From assembly GCA_025399215.1 (NCBI GenBank), contig MU621527.1, forward strand, positions 1 to 12,046: 12,046 nt of DNA, in the 5' to 3' direction. Shown here piece by piece: positions 8,247-12,046 of this stretch. The notes under the pieces are model-generated. The model was not told the DNA's origin and did no database searches. It saw nothing but the letters and a program-made list of their open reading frames with translations. This stretch comes from Globomyces pollinis-pini. Its lineage: Eukaryota; Chytridiomycota; Chytridiomycetes; Rhizophydiales; Globomycetaceae. The position numbers and the translations under genes were made by a program. How positions within the stretch are numbered: the stretch's first letter is position 1; each line of letters begins with the position of its first letter.

Positions 8247-9242
8247 TCATGAACTACGTGATCGATCGTCCGAAATATCTTCTATAGTATTGACTTTCCG
8301 AACCTTTATGTAGAATGGATGCACTAAAGACTCCTTTTCATTTTTTGAAGCTTTATGAACTGGTGGATTGGCCGGTGCCACTTGATAATTGCGTATTTGA
8401 CTAGTCACTATATTACGCCGAAGTCTTGGTTCTGCAATATAATACACCAGTGGGTTAATAAATGCATGACAAGTAACTAGTGAAGCGATCAAATGCTCCA
8501 TCCATAAAGGTAAAGTTTTGTTTGAAAGACTTTTGTACACACTACCTGTGACTGGAAAAGCATATCCAATTATGTAAACTATGAAGACTAGCAAGCCGCG
8601 ACGCGCAACAATTATTTGCAAGGTGTAGTTTAGCATGAATGATGCTGCATGTATCGTTTCGTGTAATCGTTTCCAAATTGAATAGTAGACATATGCTACT
8701 ACAACTAATGGTATTCCGAACGCAATTCCAGTGGTGATAATTGATAAGTTACGGTTCACACTTGCGCTATGAAAATCATGGAAGCAGTATCCTTGATTAT
8801 CTTGAATTGCGAAATCGATATGAAGCATTATTGGTATCGTAGCAACAAGTATTGACGAAAATAGGATTAACCCAATTCGCAACATAGTTTGATTAAATGT
8901 CAAGGCTGGCTTTTCTTTCACAATAATACGATATGCTGAGGTGGGGATGTTGAGAGCGAAAAACAATGGAAGCAATGTCAAAAGGTTTAAAAGCCAACCA
9001 GTGATTTGACAATTTGAATGGTTTTGGAGAAATACTGAATTATTTAATGTAAGACTGAATGATATAACAACAGTAACTGATAGTGATAAATCTGAAAGTA
9101 ATTGACCGATACTGAAATAATTGTCATAGTTTCTTAATACATTTGATTTGAATATCATAGTCAATATTGTGGTGTTTGATATGACTCCACATATAGAGAT
9201 TATAAGCACTGCTAATCTACTTTTATATGCATCTTCATCCAT
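8247..9242 (-). CDS. Rhodopsin-like GPCR, array copy G3
   Basis: This intronless 331 aa receptor starts at the ATG at 9242 (MDEDAYKSR), which aligns with the other copies. An in-frame ATG at 9386 exists but would add 48 residues that read back through the spacer and into the end of G4. Landmarks are N23, D51, C78 with C153, AYRII near 103-107, P178, P230 in GYAFP and NPLVY at 263-267. From the N-terminus through TM3 it is almost identical to G4 (TGWLLNLLTLLP in both). Loop 2 and TM4 are closer to G5. The C-tail is its own variant, ending EDISDDRSRSS. It uses TGA as stop. No AATAAA is visible right after the stop, unlike its neighbours. Confidence 0.88.
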   Translation of the reverse strand: MDEDAYKSRLAVLIISICGVISNTTILTMIFKSNVLRNYDNYFSIGQLLSDLSLSVTVVISFSLTLNNSVFLQNHSNCQITGWLLNLLTLLPLFFALNIPTSAYRIIVKEKPALTFNQTMLRIGLILFSSILVATIPIMLHIDFAIQDNQGYCFHDFHSASVNRNLSIITTGIAFGIPLVVVAYVYYSIWKRLHETIHAASFMLNYTLQIIVARRGLLVFIVYIIGYAFPVTGSVYKSLSNKTLPLWMEHLIASLVTCHAFINPLVYYIAEPRLRRNIVTSQIRNYQVAPANPPVHKASKNEKESLVHPFYIKVRKVNTIEDISDDRSRSS

Positions 9243-9261
9243 AAAATGAAACTTAGAAAGT

Positions 9262-9266
9262 CGCGT
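9262..9266 (-). promoter_or_regulatory. ACGCG element upstream of G3
   Basis: On the minus strand AAACGCGACTTTCTAAG begins about 24-26 nt before the G3 ATG at 9242. Confidence 0.6.
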
Positions 9267-9344
9267 TTTAACAAAAAAAGCCAAGGTTGCCATTTTAGTT
9301 CGAAACAATATATTTTTTGCATTTCCCACATGCATAATGCTAGA

Positions 9345-9350
9345 TTTATT
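9345..9350 (-). terminator. AATAAA poly(A) signal for G4
   Basis: The hexamer begins 2 nt after the G4 stop at 9354-9352. The same arrangement is seen in G5. Confidence 0.4.
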
Positions 9351-9351
9351 G

Positions 9352-10347
9352 TTATAAATTATTTGATAGATCGTCCGAAATATCATGTATGGTACGGACC
9401 TGCCGAACTTTTTTGTTGAATGGGTGAACTAAAGGTTCCTTGTCATCAGTAGTGGTGGTATTAATCTGTCGATTGGCCGGTGCTACTTTATTATTGCGTA
9501 ATTGCCTATTCGATATATTACGTCGAAGTCTTGGTTCTGCGATATAATAGACAAGTGGGTTAACACATGCATGACCAGTAACAAGTGAAACGATCATATT
9601 TTCAATCCATAAAGACAATGTCTTCTTTGTAAGGCTCTTGTATATGCTACCCCCGAGAGGAAATGCGTACCCAACCATGTAAACAACAAAGACCAGCAAA
9701 CCACGACGCGCAACAGTTGCTTGTAAAGTGTGATTTAGAATGAATGAGGCTGGACGCATTGTATCATGTAATCGCTTCCATATTGAATAATAGACGTATA
9801 CGACTACCACTGATGGTAAGCCAAACGCGATCCCCGTAGTGATGAACAATAAGTTATGGCTTGCACTTGAACTATGATAATTAAGTAAGCAATATCCCTG
9901 ATTGTCTTGAATAACAAAACCAATATCTAACATTGTTGGTATGGAAGCCACAAATATTGACGAAAACAAGATTAACGCAACTCGCAATATAGTTTGATTA
10001 AATGTCAAGGCTGGCTTTTCTTTCACAATAATACGGTATGCTGAAGTAGGGATGTTGAAAGCAAAAAACAATGGAAGCAATGTCAAAAGGTTTAAAAGCC
10101 AACCAGTGATTTGACAATTTGAATGGTCTTGGAGAAATAATGAATTATTTAATGTAAAACTGAATGATATAACAAGAGTAACTGATAGTGATAAATCTGA
10201 AAGTAATTGACCGATACTGAAATAATTGTCATAATTTCTTAATACATTTGATTTGAATATCATTGTCAATATTGTGGTGTTTGATATGACTCCACATATG
10301 GAGATTATAAGCACTGCTAATCTACTTTTATATGCATCTTCATCCAT
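9352..10347 (-). CDS. Rhodopsin-like GPCR, array copy G4 (hybrid of G3- and G5-type)
   Basis: This intronless 331 aa receptor starts at the ATG at 10347 (MDEDAYKSR). N23, D51, C78, AYRII, P178, P230 and NPLVY at 263-267 are in place. The 5' half and upstream spacer are nearly identical to G3. The C-tail (QINTTTTDDKEPLVHPF, then TIHDISDD) and the bases after it are nearly identical to G5. TM4 to TM5 is its own: loop 2 after the conserved Cys reads LLNY where G3 and G5 have FHDF, and the following stretch is ASHNLLF. This mosaic fits birth by unequal crossing-over followed by divergence or conversion in the ligand-facing part. It appears intact. An in-frame ATG at 10428 is considered fortuitous. 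Confidence 0.88.
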   Translation of the reverse strand: MDEDAYKSRLAVLIISICGVISNTTILTMIFKSNVLRNYDNYFSIGQLLSDLSLSVTLVISFSFTLNNSLFLQDHSNCQITGWLLNLLTLLPLFFAFNIPTSAYRIIVKEKPALTFNQTILRVALILFSSIFVASIPTMLDIGFVIQDNQGYCLLNYHSSSASHNLLFITTGIAFGLPSVVVVYVYYSIWKRLHDTMRPASFILNHTLQATVARRGLLVFVVYMVGYAFPLGGSIYKSLTKKTLSLWIENMIVSLVTGHACVNPLVYYIAEPRLRRNISNRQLRNNKVAPANRQINTTTTDDKEPLVHPFNKKVRQVRTIHDISDDLSNNL

Positions 10348-10366
10348 AAAATGAAACTTAGACAGT

Positions 10367-10371
10367 CGCGT
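10367..10371 (-). promoter_or_regulatory. ACGCG element upstream of G4
   Basis: On the minus strand AAACGCGACTGTCTAAG begins about 24-26 nt before the G4 ATG at 10347. Because the spacer is duplicated, this copy is not independent of the G3 one. Confidence 0.6.
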
Positions 10372-10450
10372 TTTAACAAGAAAAGCCAAGGTTGCCATTC
10401 TAGTTTGAAACAATATATTTTTTTGCATTTCCCACAGTCATAATGCTAGA

Positions 10451-10456
10451 TTTATT
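10451..10456 (-). terminator. AATAAA poly(A) signal for G5
   Basis: The hexamer begins just after the G5 stop at 10460-10458, inside the duplicated spacer. Confidence 0.4.
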
Positions 10457-10457
10457 G

Positions 10458-11450
10458 TTATAAATTATTTGATAGATCGTTCGAAATATCATGTATGGTA
10501 CGGACCTGCCGAACTTTTTTGTAGAATGGGTGAACTAAAGGTTCCTTGTCATCAGTAGTAGTTGTATTAATCTGTCGATTGGCCGGTGCTACTTGATTAT
10601 TGCGTAATTGTCTATTCGATTTACTACGTCGAAGTCTTGGTTCTGCCATGTAATAGACAAGTGGATTGACACATGCATGACCAGTAACAAGTGAAATTAT
10701 TACATTTTCCACCCATAAAGACATTGTATTTTTTGTAAGACCTTTGTATATGCAGCATGTGAGTGGGAATGCATACCCAACCAAGTAAACCATAATGACT
10801 AACAATCCGCGACGCGCAACAGTTATTTGTAAAGTGTAATTGAGGATGAATGAGGCTGCATGTATTGTATTGTGCAATTGCTTCCATATTGAATAATAGA
10901 CATATGCTACTGCCACTATTGGTAACCCAAACGCAATGCCAGTACTAATAATGGATAAGTTATGGTTCACACTTGAGCTATGAAAATCGTGGAAGCAATA
11001 TCCCTGATTATCTTGAATTGTAAAATGAATATCACATATCATCGGTATCGCAGCTACAACTACAGATGAAAACAAGATTAACCCAATACGCAGCATAGTT
11101 TGGTTAAATGTCAACGCCAAGTTTCCTTTGACAATAATACGATATGCTGAAGTGGGAATACTGCAAGCGAAAAACAGCGGAACCAATGATAGAAAGTTTA
11201 CGAGAAACCCATTGATTTGGCAATTTGAATGGTCTTGGAGAAATAATGAATCTTTTAATGTAAGACTGAATGACACGAAAAGAGTAATTGAGAGCAGTAA
11301 ATCTGATATAAGTTGACCAATACTGAAATAATTGTCGTAGTTTCTTAATACATGTGATTTGAAAATCATAGTCAATAGGACAGTGTTTGAAATGACTCCA
11401 CATGCTGAAATGATAATTATCGCTAATCTCCCTTCGTAAGCTTCTTCCAT
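10458..11450 (-). CDS. Rhodopsin-like GPCR, array copy G5
   Basis: This intronless 330 aa receptor starts at the ATG at 11450 (MEEAYEGR), the position that aligns with the other copies; the frame upstream offers only a TTG. Landmarks are N22, D50, C77 with C152, AYRII near 102-106, P177, P229 in GYAFP and NPLVY at 262-266. TM2-TM3 resemble G2 (SDLLLSIT, NGFLVNFLSLVP), TM4 and loop 2 resemble G3, and the C-tail matches G4. It is the first gene of the array in transcription order. Its promoter has the ACGCG core but not the AAGTTTC run shared by G2-G4. Confidence 0.88.
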   Translation of the reverse strand: MEEAYEGRLAIIIISACGVISNTVLLTMIFKSHVLRNYDNYFSIGQLISDLLLSITLFVSFSLTLKDSLFLQDHSNCQINGFLVNFLSLVPLFFACSIPTSAYRIIVKGNLALTFNQTMLRIGLILFSSVVVAAIPMICDIHFTIQDNQGYCFHDFHSSSVNHNLSIISTGIAFGLPIVAVAYVYYSIWKQLHNTIHAASFILNYTLQITVARRGLLVIMVYLVGYAFPLTCCIYKGLTKNTMSLWVENVIISLVTGHACVNPLVYYMAEPRLRRSKSNRQLRNNQVAPANRQINTTTTDDKEPLVHPFYKKVRQVRTIHDISNDLSNNL

Positions 11451-11465
11451 TAGAGTTTTCAAAAG

Positions 11466-11470
11466 CGCGT
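11466..11470 (-). promoter_or_regulatory. ACGCG element upstream of G5
   Basis: On the minus strand ACACGCGCTTTTG begins about 20 nt before the G5 ATG at 11450. Confidence 0.5.
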
Positions 11471-11556
11471 GTAACTAATTTTTACATTTACGTTAATTTA
11501 AAGTTCCTATTTAAAAAAATGTTTATAAAAAATCAGAATTTCTGTAAACATGTGAA

Positions 11557-11562
11557 TTTATT
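11557..11562 (-). terminator. AATAAA poly(A) signal for the right Cys/Gly-rich gene
   Basis: On the minus strand AATAAA starts 13 nt after the stop codon at 11578-11576. Confidence 0.5.
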
Positions 11563-11575
11563 ATCGCTACTATAT

Positions 11576-12046
11576 TTAATAAGGTTTGGAGTGAGAAGAT
11601 CCACCATAAGCAGGTTTTGGTTGGGATTGCTCTCCATACGCTGGCTTTGGTTGAGCTTGCCCACCGTATGATGGTTGGCCTTGTGGGAGTGAGTTAGAAG
11701 AGTGTTGGTATGGCTTTGAACCACCATAAGAGGAACCATACGAGTGACCTTGACGAAGTACACATTTGAAAACTTTTTTATGTTGTCCTTTTCCTCCATA
11801 AACTCCAGGTTGGCCATACATACCACCTTGAGCACCACCTTGGATAACACCTTGTTGACCTTGACCTGGTTGGACTCCTTCTGCGGTGAATCCTGGAGGA
11901 CATTGAGCGGCATCAATAACTGGACATCCATTTGCCAAACAAGATCCTTGGAATTCAGCTGGACTTTCAGGAGTCAATGGTACTGGTTTGGAACACTTAT
12001 TTACAAACAGATCAGTCAAAGCTTTTCCAACGGCAGTGGCATCAGC
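11576..12046 (-). CDS. Cys-motif, Gly/Tyr-rich protein, 3' part (5' end outside window)
   Basis: The frame is open to the right edge, so the start is not seen; the visible part has 156 residues ending KPY before TAA. It begins ADATAVGKALTDLFVNKCSKP, then holds the same block as the left gene (GSC-x3-GC-x7-C, PPGF). A Gln/Gly-rich linker and a second conserved motif, VFKCVLRQG, follow. The tail differs from the left copy: it is built of Tyr-Gly-Gly and QPKPAYG repeats ending SKPY. Five cysteines are visible. The Cys block plus a repetitive Gly/Tyr/Pro tail suggests a structural extracellular or wall protein, but this is inference; no known family is recognised. It lies head-on to its paralogue at the left edge, about 12 kb away. 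Confidence 0.82.
   Translation of the reverse strand, partial: ADATAVGKALTDLFVNKCSKPVPLTPESPAEFQGSCLANGCPVIDAAQCPPGFTAEGVQPGQGQQGVIQGGAQGGMYGQPGVYGGKGQHKKVFKCVLRQGHSYGSSYGGSKPYQHSSNSLPQGQPSYGGQAQPKPAYGEQSQPKPAYGGSSHSKPY
11889..11986 (-). repeat. Inverted repeat, right arm (matches 1-98)
   Basis: The reverse complement matches 1-98 with one mismatch. It lies within the Cys block of the right Cys/Gly-rich gene. The paralogous frame continues to the right of 11986, so the match may be longer than can be seen, because the left arm is cut at base 1. Confidence 0.9.

Larger units (their letters stand above)
9243..9351 (-). repeat. Duplicated spacer, copy between G4 and G3
   Basis: These 109 bp are about 95% identical to 10348-10457, with roughly six differences. 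The unit carries the ACGCG element at one end and the AATAAA of the upstream gene at the other. The repeat continues into both flanking genes, giving a period of 1105 bp. Confidence 0.9.
10348..10457 (-). repeat. Duplicated spacer, copy between G5 and G4
   Basis: These 110 bp match 9243-9351 at about 95% identity. They differ by scattered substitutions and one extra T in a T run. Confidence 0.9.
5678..11450 (-). repeat. Tandem GPCR gene array, five head-to-tail copies
   Basis: Start codons are spaced 1417, 1155, 1105 and 1103 bp apart from G1 to G5. All copies are intronless, intact and in the same direction. Similarity is highest among G3, G4 and G5 and falls toward G1, so growth looks most recent at the G5 end. 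Confidence 0.92.

Noticed and set aside
9243..9386. Longer G3 (and likewise G4, from 10428) starting at an upstream in-frame ATG and including a shared MATLAF stretch
   Set aside because: The extension is translated spacer, overlaps the end of the neighbouring gene in G3, contains the ACGCG element, and has no counterpart in G1, G2 or G5. The ATGs at 9242 and 10347 align with all copies.
10624..11403. Antisense and alternative-frame ORFs across the GPCR genes, also near 1945-2278, 6246-6443 and 7672-7854
   Set aside because: They recur at equivalent positions in paralogues only because the receptor coding sequence is conserved; the translations show no domain.
11451..11462. G5 start four codons upstream
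   Set aside because: The codon there is TTG, not ATG; the ATG at 11450 aligns with MDEDAY and MNEEAY of the other copies.
1..12046. The inverted blocks at the two edges as terminal repeats of a mobile element
   Set aside because: They are coding paralogues that run inward with different tails; no transposase, integrase or target-site duplication is visible.

Overview
The window looks like compact, AT-rich nuclear DNA from a flagellated eukaryote. The best fit is a zoosporic early-diverging fungus or close relative (chytrid, Rozella or aphelid type). Three observations support this. One gene is the axonemal protein CFAP206, split by 16 tiny GT-AG introns of 26-39 nt. Another is a membrane-anchored SPRY protein of the fungal Ssh4/Ear1 type. 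Spacing is tight, with AATAAA signals at or just after stop codons. No species can be named from the sequence alone, and a non-fungal flagellated protist is not excluded.

Layout. The left half is transcribed rightward. It holds the 3' part of a Cys- and Gly-rich protein gene (1-351), a small spliced gene of unknown function (420-991, tentative), the intronless SPRY gene (1050-2807) and CFAP206 (2958-5623). Transcription then switches: only 54 bp separate CFAP206 from the first leftward gene. The right half is a tandem array of five intronless rhodopsin-like GPCR genes, here named G1 (5678-6670), G2 (7116-8087), G3 (8247-9242), G4 (9352-10347) and G5 (10458-11450). It ends with a second copy of the Cys/Gly-rich gene on the minus strand (11576-12046, cut by the window edge). 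The two Cys/Gly-rich genes face inward and form a near-perfect inverted repeat about 12 kb apart.

How it may work together. An ACGCG element lies 20-33 nt upstream of the ATG of CFAP206, of all five GPCR genes and of the tentative gene at 420. It is absent in front of the SPRY gene, which has a TATA box instead. CFAP206 is needed for flagellar motility, so the shared element suggests (inference) that the GPCRs belong to the same zoospore or sporulation programme, perhaps as chemosensory receptors. The array has grown by unequal crossing-over: G4 reads as a hybrid with a G3-like 5' half and a G5-like 3' end, with duplicated spacers on either side.
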